Of a stretch of DNA of 64,000 nt, positions 1 to 9,320 are shown piece by piece. The notes below the pieces were generated by a model that worked only from the letters and a program-made list of their open reading frames with translations, was not told the origin of the DNA and searched no databases. Within the stretch, counting starts at the first letter, position 1. Each line of letters starts with the position of its first letter. The stretch is from assembly GCF_001895925.1 (NCBI RefSeq), contig NZ_MPPI01000001.1, forward strand, positions 128,099 through 192,098, read 5' to 3'. Source of the DNA: Phormidesmis priestleyi ULC007 (GTDB lineage Bacteria > Cyanobacteriota > Cyanobacteriia > Leptolyngbyales > Leptolyngbyaceae). Position numbers and translations under genes: made by a program.

Positions 1-829
1 CATCTAATAACGCTTGGGGTTCGTCGGCTCGAATCGAGTGACCACTTTTTTCAAAGATTCGCAGATCTGAGTTGGGAATGGCATTGGCAATTTCTTCTGA
101 AAATTCTGGCTGACAGATCCAATCATGCCGCCCGGCGATCACCAGAGTTGGAGCGGTGATTTTAGGTAGCTCAGAGAGAATGTTGTAAGAGCGCAGAAAT
201 CCGCCAAACGCCACATTAATCGCATCGACTGAGAGAATTGTGCGATCCCAGCTTTCTTGCTTGGCATCGGGATCGTAAGTGACAGAATACATGGAACGCA
301 TTAGCCGAAAATATTCCCGCAACTGGTCTTCGGTTTCAAAGTTGCCGTTCCACAGATATTGGGCGATCGCGTTCTGTTCTGGAGTGCCCCGTTCTTCTAA
401 AATTTCTCGTGCGCGGCTTAAAAAACGAGAATCGGGAACGGTGGCGATCGCTATCAAATGAGACACGTTTTGCGGATAGCGAGTGGCGTAGGTCAGCGCC
501 ACCATGCCGCCATAAGAGCCGCCAATCACCACGATTTTGTTGAGTCCCAAATATTGCCGCAGCGCTTCCATGTCTTCGACGTTGTTGTCTAGTGTGTAGG
601 TAGACTTGTCGCCACGCGCCGATCGACCTTGCCCGCGATGGTCAAAATACACCAACTGCATTTTGCGACTCAGCGCCGAGAAGGTTGGCTTGTAGCTGCT
701 GTGATCAGCTCCCGGCCCGCCGTGAATGAGAAACGCGACTGGTTTCTCGCGCATCTGGGCCCGATCGGGCACGAGTCCCGACCCTTCGACATCAAAATAA
801 ATTTCAGTATCGCGAATTTTGGCAAACAT
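1..829 (-). CDS. alpha/beta hydrolase, proline iminopeptidase-like (3' end outside window)
   Basis: Reading from the ATG at 829 to the window edge stays open for about 276 codons, so the C-terminus is cut off. The translation shows the oxyanion-hole motif HGGPG near residue 36, the nucleophile elbow GGSYGG near residue 99, an acidic residue in a RHDW context, and a GHS near the end of the visible part, which is the expected catalytic His. This Ser-Asp-His order and the HGGPG motif are typical of the proline iminopeptidase branch of alpha/beta hydrolases. That group includes many esterases and haloperoxidase-like enzymes, so the substrate cannot be given. The ATG shares one base with the TGA of the upstream DUF39 gene, so the two are probably translated together. 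Confidence 0.85.
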   Translation of the reverse strand, partial: MFAKIRDTEIYFDVEGSGLVPDRAQMREKPVAFLIHGGPGADHSSYKPTFSALSRKMQLVYFDHRGQGRSARGDKSTYTLDNNVEDMEALRQYLGLNKIVVIGGSYGGMVALTYATRYPQNVSHLIAIATVPDSRFLSRAREILEERGTPEQNAIAQYLWNGNFETEDQLREYFRLMRSMYSVTYDPDAKQESWDRTILSVDAINVAFGGFLRSYNILSELPKITAPTLVIAGRHDWICQPEFSEEIANAIPNSDLRIFEKSGHSIRADEPQALLD

Positions 830-2013
830 CAACTACCTCGCAAGTCTTGCGGAATAAACACCCGATCGTGAGGAATCGGGGCAACGGCTTCACTCAGCAT
901 AAACGTCCCCCTCTCGATCCACTGCTTTAACTCTAGGGCGACTTGCCGAGACAGATAAAGACTCGCGAGTGGGGCAACGCGAACTGATTTGCCGTCGATC
1001 GTCAGTCTGCCAGATTTGAGTTGGGCATAGCTCACCAGCCCAAACGTGGGACGAACGCGCCGAGGAATCGAAAAATCGACGACCGGAGCCACCAAATCTT
1101 TGTCTTGCACCGCGCAATGAGCGACCACTTCTTCGTTCAGCACTGGCAGCGGAATGCCGACTCCTAGCATCAGAGACGAACCATAGCCTTTGAAATAGCA
1201 GCCTCTCACCCATCGGGCATCCATCTGTTTTGCGTCGCCAATTAGCGCCAGCGTAGCCGCAGGCCCGATCGGAGTGCGATTGGGCAGTCGCTTTTGCAAT
1301 GGAAAGTGCTGAGTGCCTTCCCAAGTGACATAGCCGATCGCGCCGCCTAAAAAAACCCGCGTCCCGATGCCAATCAGTTGCAGATCGGGGTCATTGAGCA
1401 ACGGAGAAATCTCGCCAGGATTGGAATAGACAGCATTTCCTAACTGGGGCTGAAGTGGGCCCAAATAGGTGAATAGAGGACGATCGCCGCCATTCACACC
1501 CACAATAAAATTTTGATAGAGATTGCGCGGATTGAATAAATAAAACTGATTGATTCTGTCTCGCGAAATGGTCGTCTCAAACGACGCACGGGGATAGCAA
1601 TCGGTCACTTGCCCGATCGCCCTCAAAGGCACCGATTTACCCGCAATCAAATCTTCGATTACGTGCCCACCACCGCGAGTAGAACTGCGCGATTCATCGC
1701 CATCCGCCTCCATGCTTGAGTATTCGACCATCTGCGAGGCTCCTAGATAGAGATCGACGGCTCCAAACCCCGCATAGGCAGAGACTCCATCGATCCAGCA
1801 TTGACGAATTTTGATCGGCGGATCGGTCTGTCCGAGGTTGAGAATTGCCCCCGAAGATTCCATCGGCTCAAAGGTGCCTGTCGTCACGACATCGACCTCT
1901 TTAGCAGTCTGAGTGACTCCGACCTCCGCAACCCGTGCTTTCAACTCTTCGACTGTGAGGACGATCGCTTGTTGGCGACTAATTTTGTCATTGATTTCGG
2001 CGATCGTTCTCAT
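829..2013 (-). CDS. DUF39 / HcyBio homocysteine biosynthesis protein
   Basis: This 394-residue protein starts MRTIAEINDKI and carries the DUF39 hallmarks VVTTGTFEPM-SSGA near residues 43-56 and TDPPIKI just after. DUF39 proteins were linked in methanogens and some anaerobes to an L-aspartate semialdehyde sulfurtransferase that makes homocysteine; there a separate NIL/ferredoxin protein assists. No such partner is seen next to this gene. The Cys residues of interest are in RQCWIDG, TDCYPR, RGCYFKG and AHCAV, but I cannot assign the catalytic one. The stop overlaps the start of the downstream hydrolase by one base, which suggests an operon. The family call is firm; the role in cyanobacteria is inferred from the family. 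Confidence 0.8.
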   Translation of the reverse strand: MRTIAEINDKISRQQAIVLTVEELKARVAEVGVTQTAKEVDVVTTGTFEPMESSGAILNLGQTDPPIKIRQCWIDGVSAYAGFGAVDLYLGASQMVEYSSMEADGDESRSSTRGGGHVIEDLIAGKSVPLRAIGQVTDCYPRASFETTISRDRINQFYLFNPRNLYQNFIVGVNGGDRPLFTYLGPLQPQLGNAVYSNPGEISPLLNDPDLQLIGIGTRVFLGGAIGYVTWEGTQHFPLQKRLPNRTPIGPAATLALIGDAKQMDARWVRGCYFKGYGSSLMLGVGIPLPVLNEEVVAHCAVQDKDLVAPVVDFSIPRRVRPTFGLVSYAQLKSGRLTIDGKSVRVAPLASLYLSRQVALELKQWIERGTFMLSEAVAPIPHDRVFIPQDLRGS

Positions 2014-2150
2014 GGGTCACTTCCTAGCTGCTGACCGTTATTATCCTCCGATCGCTCTTGCCTTAACTGTCCCTACGGTAGATGAGAATAAATGGCTAAA
2101 CACAGGATTGTAAGAACGTCATCGAAATAATCTGTTATTGGAGAACGTTA

Positions 2151-2363
2151 ATGCTTTTACAAGATAAACAAACTGGAAATCTAGTTGAAATCCTAGACCT
2201 AGAAGAACTCTTTAACCCGGTGCAAGACGCGATCCACGGTCGAGTGCAATCTGGGCAAGAAGAGCAAGACCCAGAGCCGATCAGCAAAAACACCCTGCTA
2301 TTTCCCTCTGGAGAAAGTCTACCTCGCTGCTGGACGGATGCTGACTATCACAGTGTTGATTAA
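2151..2363 (+). CDS. small conserved cyanobacterial protein, function unknown
   Basis: A 70-residue acidic protein (MLLQDKQTGNLVEIL...) that begins just after the ribosome-site-like ggagaacgtta. The pattern of a short LVEILDLEELFNP segment, an acidic middle and a C-terminal FPSGE-LPxCW motif resembles a small protein I recall as common in cyanobacterial genomes. It has no signal peptide or membrane segment. It lies between the divergent DUF39 operon and tRNA-Asp. No function is offered. Confidence 0.6.
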   Translation: MLLQDKQTGNLVEILDLEELFNPVQDAIHGRVQSGQEEQDPEPISKNTLLFPSGESLPRCWTDADYHSVD

Positions 2364-2391
2364 TTTCAGTCCGGTTGGGTCGATCGTGATT

Positions 2392-2462
2392 GCCTGTAGG
2401 GGTAGCGCCCCCGTGCCTACCCCTGACGAATGGAGGGCAACCCCAGGGAAATTGCCCCGACC
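2392..2462 (+). repeat. dispersed palindromic repeat, family R4 copy a
   Basis: The segment has the core GCGCCCCCGTGCCTACCCCT flanked by a G-rich stretch and ATGGAGGGC. The same sequence, inverted and slightly diverged, occurs at 28541-28602. It contains the self-complementary part GTAGGGG...CCTACCCC. No gene overlaps it. It probably is a small non-coding mobile or regulatory repeat. Confidence 0.7.
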
Positions 2463-2509
2463 CAAATCATCCCGCTATTCAGCGATGCCGAATTTCTAAA
2501 ACGATTTGT

Positions 2510-2538
2510 TTGACAAAAGGGCGCACGATCGGCACAAT
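2510..2538 (+). promoter_or_regulatory. sigma70-type promoter for tRNA-Asp
   Basis: A perfect -35 box TTGACA (2510-2515) is followed after 17 bases by CACAAT (2533-2538), close to the TATAAT consensus. Transcription would start near 2545, about 32 bases before the mature tRNA. There is no other gene it could serve before gltX. Confidence 0.6.
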
Positions 2539-2576
2539 AGAGACTGCGCTGATAAAAAAAGCGTACTCGGCAACGA

Positions 2577-2650
2577 GGGACTGTAGTTCAATTGGTTAGA
2601 GCACCGCCCTGTCACGGCGGAAGTTGCGGGTTCGAATCCCGTCAGTCCCG
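2577..2650 (+). tRNA. tRNA-Asp (anticodon GTC)
   Basis: A full cloverleaf is visible. The acceptor stem GGGACTG (2577-2583) pairs with CAGTCCC (2643-2649), the discriminator is G2650, the anticodon GTC lies at 2611-2613 in a CCGCC/GGCGG stem, and the T arm contains GGTTCGAATCC. The 3' CCA is not encoded. gltX starts 100 bases downstream, so the two could share a transcript. Confidence 0.97.
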
Positions 2651-2750
2651 TTCAAAAAAAGGATGAAGAATTAAAAGGTGAAGGATGAATTAGAATTCAT
2701 TCAGCATCGTTCTGACTTCATCTTTTTTGTTGTTTCATCCCCCTTTCCCT

Positions 2751-4199
2751 ATGACCGTTCGTGTCCGCATCGCCCCCAGTCCTACCGGAAATTTGCATAT
2801 TGGCACCGCCCGAACTGCCGTCTTTAACTGGCTGTTTGCTCGTCACAATGGCGGCCAGTTTGTGCTGCGAGTTGAAGACACTGATCTGGAGCGATCGCGC
2901 CCTGAGTTTACAGATAACATCCTTGAGGGCTTGACCTGGCTGGGTCTGACTTGGGATGAAGGCCCATTTTTTCAATCCCAACGAATGGATTTGTATCGCC
3001 AGTCCATTCAGACTTTGCTAGACAAGGGTCTGGCCTATCGCAGCTATGAAACGCCTGAAGAACTTGACGCGATGCGAGAAGTGCAGAAAGCCAAAAATGA
3101 GGCTCCTCGTTATGACAACCGCCATCGCGATCTGACTCCAGATCAGCAAGCTGCTTTTGCCGATGAAGGTCGCAAACCTGTGATCCGGTTCAAAATAGAG
3201 AACGATCGCGAAATCTCCTGGAATGACCTCGTGCGCGGCACCGTTTCCTGGAAGGGTCGCGATCTGGGTGGCGATATGGTGATTGCCCGCGCCTCAGAAG
3301 GTGATGACATCGGTCAGCCGCTCTACAACTTTGTCGTTGTCGTCGATGACATTGATATGCACATCACTCAGGTGATTCGGGGCGAAGATCACATCGGCAA
3401 CACTCCCAAACAGATTTTGCTTTATGAAGCGCTCGGCGCGACGGTGCCAGAGTTTGGGCATACGCCGTTGATTCTCAATCAAGCAGGCGCAAAACTCTCG
3501 AAGCGGGATGGAGTCACCTCGATCGCTGACTTTAAAAAAATGGGCTATACCCCCGAAGCCCTAGTTAACTACATGACACTGCTGGGCTGGTCGCCTCCAG
3601 ACTCGACGATCGAGATTTTTAGCCTCTCTGAATCGGCAAAGCAGTTCAGCTTCGATCGCGTCAATAAAGCTGGAGCCAAGTTCGATTGGGACAAACTGAA
3701 TTGGATCAACGGGCAATATCTTCACGCGATGCCTGTTGATCAACTCACGGATCTGCTGATTCCTTACTGGCAAGAGGCGGGTTATGAGTTTGATCCGGTT
3801 GGCGATCGTCCCTGGTTAGACCAAATCTCAGCGGTGATTGGGGCAAGTTTGTCTCGTCTTCAAGAAGCCGTTGAGATGACGCGCTATCTATTTATTGTCG
3901 AGGTTGGATTTGATGAAGAAGCCACTACGCAACTTCAGCAACCAGGTTTAGCGGCGGCATTAAAAGCAGTTTTAGAGTCCATTCCTTCTGAAGCCTTAAC
4001 GGATGCGACGATTCAAGAAATCGTTAAGCAGGTAGTGAAAGCACAAACCATCAAAAAAGGCTTCTTAATGAAATCTCTGCGGGCTGCTCTAACAGGTGCC
4101 CTGAAAGGCCCTGACTTGGTGCAATCTTGGTTGATTTTGAACCAGCGAGGCATGGATCGGCATCGCTTGCAGCAGGCAATCGCGATCGCACAAGCTTAA
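2751..4199 (+). CDS. gltX: glutamyl-tRNA synthetase
   Basis: A class I aminoacyl-tRNA synthetase of 482 residues that charges tRNA-Glu in the cytoplasm. The HIGH-type motif is in [10 protein letters not shown] (residues about 9-18) and the KMSKS-type motif is KLSKR near residue 247, followed by the helical anticodon-binding half. The length fits the family. I chose the ATG at 2751 rather than an upstream in-frame TTG at 2727, because [13 protein letters not shown] is the usual N-terminus. Cyanobacterial GltX normally also makes Glu-tRNA-Gln for GatCAB; that is family knowledge and is not shown here. Confidence 0.97.
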   Translation: MTVRVRIAPSPTGNLHIGTARTAVFNWLFARHNGGQFVLRVEDTDLERSRPEFTDNILEGLTWLGLTWDEGPFFQSQRMDLYRQSIQTLLDKGLAYRSYETPEELDAMREVQKAKNEAPRYDNRHRDLTPDQQAAFADEGRKPVIRFKIENDREISWNDLVRGTVSWKGRDLGGDMVIARASEGDDIGQPLYNFVVVVDDIDMHITQVIRGEDHIGNTPKQILLYEALGATVPEFGHTPLILNQAGAKLSKRDGVTSIADFKKMGYTPEALVNYMTLLGWSPPDSTIEIFSLSESAKQFSFDRVNKAGAKFDWDKLNWINGQYLHAMPVDQLTDLLIPYWQEAGYEFDPVGDRPWLDQISAVIGASLSRLQEAVEMTRYLFIVEVGFDEEATTQLQQPGLAAALKAVLESIPSEALTDATIQEIVKQVVKAQTIKKGFLMKSLRAALTGALKGPDLVQSWLILNQRGMDRHRLQQAIAIAQA

Positions 4200-4219
4200 A
4201 GGCACAACAAAGACTCCGC

Positions 4220-4286
4220 TATCCCCCAAGGAGAAGAGGAACCAGACTCTAGCTCCCTCTCCTTGGGGAAAGGGTTGGGATGAGGG
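4220..4286 (+). repeat. palindromic repeat family R3, intact copy 1
   Basis: CCCCCAAGGAGAA at the left pairs with CCTCTCCTTGGGG at the right and is followed by AAAGGGTTGGGATGAGGG. The same unit occurs at 31097-31320, 44711-44982 and 56937-57193, each time split by an insertion. This copy is uninterrupted and gives the pre-insertion structure. The rest of the 4200-4530 gap is AT-rich leader sequence for ftsH with no other feature I can support. Confidence 0.75.
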
Positions 4287-4530
4287 CAAATTAATTCGCG
4301 TTCTAAGCGGGTTGATTGCTCGAAGTCTCACAATTAAGTTAAATTTAGTTAAGATACTTCTCATTAAACGTCTGGAAACCGCTCGATCGACGGTCTAGGT
4401 TAGAAGTTCGCTCTTACGCAGGAGAAAATTGTTTCTCTTAGCATAAGTAGGTGGTTTCTATTGTGAAAATTCCACTTTTGTTTACGATTGAGATTTAATC
4501 ATTGTTGCCGTATTTAGAGGTTGCCAGTTT

Positions 4531-6414
4531 ATGAAAGCTTCTTGGAGAACCATACTGCTGTGGGCAGTGCCCGCCTTAGTGATTGGGTTTTTCCTCTGGC
4601 AAGGGTCGTTTGCACCCAATCCTGCCGCCGTGAGCAAAAACACCGCCAGTACCCGCATGACCTACGGGCGCTTCTTAGAATATTTAGATGCCAATCGGGT
4701 CAAGAGCGTTGATCTCTATGATGGTGGGCGCACTGCCATTGTTGAAGCCGTCGATCCTGAACTGGACAATCGTCTACAGCGTCTGCGCGTTGACCTCCCT
4801 GGCAGCGCCCCCGAACTCGTGACTCGCTTGAGAAATTCGGGCATCAGCTTTGATTCTCACCCTGCCCGCAATGATGGCGCGGTGTGGGGGCTGCTTGGAA
4901 ACTTAGTGTTCCCAATTCTGCTTTTGGGAGGTTTGTTCTTCCTGTTCCGTCGCTCTAACAACGTCCCTGGCGGGCCTGGGCAGGCGATGAGTTTTGGCAA
5001 GTCTCGCGCTCGGTTCCAAATGGAGGCGAAGACGGGCGTAATGTTTGATGACGTGGCAGGCATCGAAGAAGCGAAAGAAGAACTGCAAGAAGTCGTCACC
5101 TTTTTGAAAAAGCCTGAGCGCTTTACGGCAGTGGGGGCCCGAATTCCTAAAGGAGTGTTGTTGATTGGGCCACCTGGAACGGGTAAGACTCTGTTGGCAA
5201 AAGCGATCGCAGGCGAAGCCGGGGTTCCATTCTTCTCGATCTCTGGCTCTGAATTCGTCGAAATGTTTGTCGGTGTGGGTGCATCTCGCGTCCGTGACTT
5301 GTTCAAGAAAGCCAAAGAAAACGCGCCTTGTATCATCTTTATCGATGAAATTGACGCGGTGGGTCGTCAACGGGGTGCAGGCATCGGCGGCGGCAACGAT
5401 GAGCGAGAGCAAACGCTCAACCAGTTGTTGACCGAGATGGATGGCTTTGAAGGCAACACGGGCATTATCATCATTGCCGCGACCAACCGCGCTGATGTCC
5501 TCGATTCTGCCTTGCTGCGTCCGGGTCGCTTCGATCGTCAGGTGATGGTTGATGTGCCTGATATCAAAGGTCGCCTAGAGGTTTTGAACGTTCACGCTCG
5601 CGACAAGAAAATCTCGGATGAGGTTTCCCTGGAAGTCATTGCTCGTCGTACTCCTGGATTTTCTGGGGCTGACCTCGCTAACCTGCTCAATGAAGCTGCA
5701 ATTCTCACCGCTCGTCGTCGTAAAGAAGCGATGACCATGTTGGAAATTGACGATGCAGTCGATCGGGTTGTTGCGGGTATGGAAGGCACTCCGCTCGTAG
5801 ACAGTAAGAGCAAGCGTTTGATTGCTTATCACGAGATTGGACACGCCGTAATCGGCACCCTGGTGAAGGATCACGATCCGGTGCAAAAAGTGACGCTGGT
5901 TCCTCGTGGGCAGGCTCAAGGCTTGACCTGGTTTACGCCTTCAGAAGATGGGTTAATTTCTCGCAGTCAAATCATGGCCCGAATTCAAGGTGCTTTGGGT
6001 GGACGGGCGGCTGAAGAAGTAATTTTTGGCGATGCAGAAGTCACGACTGGAGCCGGAAACGACTTGCAGCAAGTGACAGGTATGGCGCGTCAGATGGTGA
6101 CTCGCTATGGAATGTCTGATTTGGGGCCTTTGTCGCTCGAAAGTCAGCAAGGCGAAGTCTTCTTAGGGGGCGGTTGGACGAATCGATCGGAGTATTCCGA
6201 AGTGATCGCGGCTCGTATTGATGGTCAAGTGCGCGAGATTGTCGCCCATTGCTATGAACAAGCCTGTCGGATCATGCGCGAAAATCGTGAAGTCATCGAT
6301 CGCTTGGTGGACTTGCTGATTGAGAAAGAAACGATCGACGGTGACGAGTTCCGTCAGATTATGGCTGAGTATACGGTGGTTCCTGAGAAAGAACGCTACG
6401 TTCCTCAACTGTAG
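4531..6414 (+). CDS. ftsH: FtsH ATP-dependent zinc metalloprotease (FtsH2/slr0228 type)
   Basis: A 627-residue membrane-anchored AAA+ protease. It has an N-terminal membrane segment (residues about 9-26), a lumenal/periplasmic domain, a second membrane segment near residues 115-137 ([13 protein letters not shown]), Walker A GPPGTGKT near residue 213, Walker [10 protein letters not shown], an SRH region and the zinc site HEIGH near residue 434. The start [11 protein letters not shown], the [10 protein letters not shown] motif and the length of 627 match the Synechocystis slr0228 pattern from memory. In cyanobacteria that protein works as an FtsH2/FtsH3 hetero-oligomer degrading damaged D1 of photosystem II. 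The long leader (over 300 bases) may carry regulation. A strong terminator follows. Confidence 0.96.
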   Translation: MKASWRTILLWAVPALVIGFFLWQGSFAPNPAAVSKNTASTRMTYGRFLEYLDANRVKSVDLYDGGRTAIVEAVDPELDNRLQRLRVDLPGSAPELVTRLRNSGISFDSHPARNDGAVWGLLGNLVFPILLLGGLFFLFRRSNNVPGGPGQAMSFGKSRARFQMEAKTGVMFDDVAGIEEAKEELQEVVTFLKKPERFTAVGARIPKGVLLIGPPGTGKTLLAKAIAGEAGVPFFSISGSEFVEMFVGVGASRVRDLFKKAKENAPCIIFIDEIDAVGRQRGAGIGGGNDEREQTLNQLLTEMDGFEGNTGIIIIAATNRADVLDSALLRPGRFDRQVMVDVPDIKGRLEVLNVHARDKKISDEVSLEVIARRTPGFSGADLANLLNEAAILTARRRKEAMTMLEIDDAVDRVVAGMEGTPLVDSKSKRLIAYHEIGHAVIGTLVKDHDPVQKVTLVPRGQAQGLTWFTPSEDGLISRSQIMARIQGALGGRAAEEVIFGDAEVTTGAGNDLQQVTGMARQMVTRYGMSDLGPLSLESQQGEVFLGGGWTNRSEYSEVIAARIDGQVREIVAHCYEQACRIMRENREVIDRLVDLLIEKETIDGDEFRQIMAEYTVVPEKERYVPQL

Positions 6415-6443
6415 ATTTAGAACTCAAACTTTATCGGTTAGGC

Positions 6444-6472
6444 GGGGATGGCGAAGGCTGTCCCCATTTTTT
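6444..6472 (+). terminator. rho-independent terminator of ftsH
   Basis: A nine-base-pair stem (GGGGATGGC/GCTGTCCCC with two G-U pairs) closes a GAAG tetraloop and is followed by ATTTTTT. It lies 30 bases after the ftsH stop and next to the 3' end of the convergent Uma2 gene. Confidence 0.85.
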
Positions 6473-6476
6473 GCGA

Positions 6477-7067
6477 CTAGCGCCCCATGGCGAATAAGCG
6501 ATCGATCGTCAAATCAAACGATGGAATCACCTCGGACTCAATCCGATGACCGCCACTGAATATCGCGTCTTCATATTGACCATCCACCCATTTGCAAACC
6601 GTGACTTGTCTGGTTTCTGGGTCAACGATCCAATATTCAGAAATCCCCCGCGCTGCATATTCGGTGCGTTTGTGGCGATAGTCACGAGCGCGATTGGTGC
6701 TGCCGGGTGAGACGATTTCGATCACCAGAGCGGGCGGCGGCATATCACGAGTAATCGTGCCGCGAGTTGCACCCGCCAGTGCGGTGTAGGATTCTTCAGT
6801 GTGAACCATCAGATCAGGTAGGCGACATCTGGCTCGCCGCCCGATCGTCTCAATTTCAATATCTTTGTGGGTCAGCAAAGTCAAGGATACATGCTTTGCT
6901 AGTTCAAACAATAGAAACCTGGCTAGTTCTGAGTTTTCGGGAGCTTCTGGTGGCATTTCAACTAGCTCCCCGTCCACCAATTCATACTGAGTATCGGTGC
7001 CATCGTCATAGGCAAGATATTCCTCAAAGGTTAGAAGTTTTGATTTTGGCTCGGCGCTTTGGGTCAT
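6477..7067 (-). CDS. Uma2 family (DUF820) PD-(D/E)xK nuclease-like protein
   Basis: A 196-residue protein with the Uma2 layout: an N-terminal LLTFEEYLAY-DG, YELVDGELVEMPP, then the nuclease core RLPDLMVH (Asp), PALVIEIVSPGS (Glu) and the DYRHKRTEYAARG Lys region, ending EYWIVDP and a short beta tail. The key Asp, Glu and Lys are all present, so the fold should be active. The family is greatly expanded in cyanobacteria and its biological role is not settled. It stands alone, convergent with ftsH and divergent from the ABC exporter. Confidence 0.85.
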   Translation of the reverse strand: MTQSAEPKSKLLTFEEYLAYDDGTDTQYELVDGELVEMPPEAPENSELARFLLFELAKHVSLTLLTHKDIEIETIGRRARCRLPDLMVHTEESYTALAGATRGTITRDMPPPALVIEIVSPGSTNRARDYRHKRTEYAARGISEYWIVDPETRQVTVCKWVDGQYEDAIFSGGHRIESEVIPSFDLTIDRLFAMGR

Positions 7068-7239
7068 GGTGATTGCCCAGATACGATCGGGATTAATGCA
7101 ATTTTAACGGTTGAAGCAAGGAGAACTTTATCATCGTGCTTTCTAACTGTTGCGGAATTAGTGTGTAGCATGTTGTAGTATATGTAGTGTTGATGCAATT
7201 TCAACCGCGTTTACTTCAGTCGATCGTCAGGGAGACTCT

Positions 7240-9057
7240 ATGGCTAAATTTCTAGGTATCATTGACTACTTTCGCAACTACTGGAAGATTTCGATTTTTA
7301 GCATTGCGATGGTCAGTCTCTTCGAGATTGTTGACCTATTTGTCCCTTATGCGGTGGGTCAAATTCTCAACGTCTTGTCTGGACAAGCGGTCGATCGCCC
7401 CATTCAAGCGATCGTGACCACGACTTCACAAATCACTGGGTTTGCCAGTGACAAAACGCTGTCTCTCGCCGTCTTGCTGATGCTCGTGTGTCTCATCTCA
7501 GTCGGGCGCGCTCCGATTCAGCCCTGGCTAGGTGCCTGGTTTCAGTGGGATACTGCCTTTCGTGCCCGACGAGAACACGCCGAAAAAGCTCTAGAGAAAG
7601 TGTTGACGCTGCCGCTAGAGTTCTACGATGAGAACAATCCTGGACGGGTTGCTGCCAGAGTTGCTAAAGGTTTGTCTAACTACACCTGGACTTATCCAGA
7701 GATTACAGGACAACTGTTGCCGAAGTTCTTTCGAGTGGTTGGCATCTTTGCGGTGATCTGGCTGATTGATTGGCGCATTGCCCTACTGCTGTTGATTTCA
7801 TTCGTGAGTATTGTTGGCTTTAGCCTCACAGGTTTGAAACGGCTTTCTGACCAAGAGGCGCGGCTCGACAAGTATATGGAAGATACCGACAGCCGCACGT
7901 CTGAGATCATCACCAATATCAAAACAGTGAAGGCGTTTGCTACTGAAACGTCAGAGTTAAAACGGCAACGGCAACGGCTCGATCGCGAGTTCAAAGTGCT
8001 AGATTATCGCATTCACTTAGGTTATGTGAAGTTGGGAATGTGGGAGCGGTTGATCGTGCAGTCTTGCGTCTTCCTCGTGCTTGCATTCACCGTGATGGCA
8101 ACCGTTCAGGGCAAAATCTCGCTCGGACATTTCATCACTACGCTGACGATTTCTAGCATGGCCTATGCCGAAATAGAGCCGATTAGCCAACTCGCTGAAG
8201 TGTTTGCGCGTCGCTATGCGTCGATGGTTCGCTTTCATGAGTTTATGCAGCTTCCAGTTGGCACTGATGCCAGCACTCTGACCCAACAACCCGAAGCCGT
8301 GCCGACCTATCAGTTCACCGGAAAAGTCGAGTTTTCTCACCTGACTTTTGGCTATAACTCAGAGCGTCCGGTGTTGAAAGACATCAATTTGTTGATTGAA
8401 CCTTATCAAACGATCGCGCTTGTTGGTCGATCGGGTTCCGGCAAATCCACGTTAGTCAAACTCTTGTTCCGCTATTTTGAACCTAATCAGGGTGCGGTGT
8501 TGATGGATGGTCAAGATATCCGCAGATTGGATGTAACGGGCTATCGCAAACGACTCGCGATCGTGCACCAAGAAGTCGATGTCTTCAATGGCACTCTGCT
8601 CGATAACCTGATTTACGGCAACCCCAACGCCAGCCGTGATCATGTGCGTGAAGCGTGTAGAATTGCCCAAGTCGATGAGTTTATTCGTCAGATGCCGATG
8701 GGATATTCGACGATCGTCGGTGAGCGCGGCGTTCGACTCTCAGGCGGACAGCGACAACGACTTGGCATTGCTCGTGCGCTGATTGTTGACCCTGATGTGC
8801 TGATCTTCGACGAAGCGACTTCGAGTTTAGACTATGAGTCAGAGCGATCGATTCAACTGGCGATGCGCTCGATTCTCGGCACTCGCACGCTGGTGATTAT
8901 CGCGCATCGTCTCAGCACAATTCGAGAAGCAGACAAAATTGTGGTGTTAGATCAGGGCAGCATTGTTGAAGTTGGGAGTCACGAGGAGTTAGTGCGTCGG
9001 GGTGGCATCTACCAGCGATTGCACTCGCTGCAAGAAACTGGGCAACTGCTAGCGTAA
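7240..9057 (+). CDS. ABC exporter, fused membrane and ATPase domains
   Basis: A 605-residue half-transporter. Six membrane helices span residues about 15-320. The nucleotide-binding domain follows, with Walker A GRSGSGKST near residue 397, signature LSGGQRQR, Walker B VLIFDEATSSLD and switch His in IIAHRLSTI. A good ribosome site, GGGAGA, precedes the ATG. It should work as a homodimer or heterodimer exporting lipid, peptide or drug, but the substrate is not readable. It appears monocistronic. MsbA-like lipid flippases and multidrug exporters share this layout. Confidence 0.93.
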   Translation: MAKFLGIIDYFRNYWKISIFSIAMVSLFEIVDLFVPYAVGQILNVLSGQAVDRPIQAIVTTTSQITGFASDKTLSLAVLLMLVCLISVGRAPIQPWLGAWFQWDTAFRARREHAEKALEKVLTLPLEFYDENNPGRVAARVAKGLSNYTWTYPEITGQLLPKFFRVVGIFAVIWLIDWRIALLLLISFVSIVGFSLTGLKRLSDQEARLDKYMEDTDSRTSEIITNIKTVKAFATETSELKRQRQRLDREFKVLDYRIHLGYVKLGMWERLIVQSCVFLVLAFTVMATVQGKISLGHFITTLTISSMAYAEIEPISQLAEVFARRYASMVRFHEFMQLPVGTDASTLTQQPEAVPTYQFTGKVEFSHLTFGYNSERPVLKDINLLIEPYQTIALVGRSGSGKSTLVKLLFRYFEPNQGAVLMDGQDIRRLDVTGYRKRLAIVHQEVDVFNGTLLDNLIYGNPNASRDHVREACRIAQVDEFIRQMPMGYSTIVGERGVRLSGGQRQRLGIARALIVDPDVLIFDEATSSLDYESERSIQLAMRSILGTRTLVIIAHRLSTIREADKIVVLDQGSIVEVGSHEELVRRGGIYQRLHSLQETGQLLA

Positions 9058-9320
9058 AGTCTGTGACGTGTGGATTGAAAGTTAGTGGAGGGTGCAGAAT
9101 ACGCTCCACCAGCTTTCCACTAGTCGTAACTGGACGATGTGAACGAGAAGTGGAGTCAAAAAACGTCAACCTTAAATATCCCTTACCACTCCGAAACACT
9201 TAAATAACTTGAGTATTAAATCAGGCACCATCAAAACCTATAGTTCTTATAACGCTCAAGGAATCTGGTATTTTACCAATGCGTGTAATGGACAGATGGG
9301 TGTGATTCACTCTAGCCAAA
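9058..9320. other. intergenic gap, no gene seen
   Basis: This 263-base stretch separates the ABC exporter from the convergent aspartoacylase-like gene. A weak hairpin GTGGAG...CTCCAC lies near 9085-9110 without a T run. Otherwise it is AT-rich with no supported feature. Confidence 0.5.

Noticed and set aside
890-1324. 144-codon frame inside the DUF39 gene
   Set aside because: Arg/Ser-rich translation, same strand in another frame, no start signal; a shadow of the real gene.
2390-2599. 69-codon frame running into tRNA-Asp
   Set aside because: It consists of R4 repeat, promoter and tRNA sequence.
4857-5412. Two long open frames on the minus strand inside ftsH
   Set aside because: They lie fully within the conserved AAA+ coding region in other frames and show no domain pattern or ribosome site.
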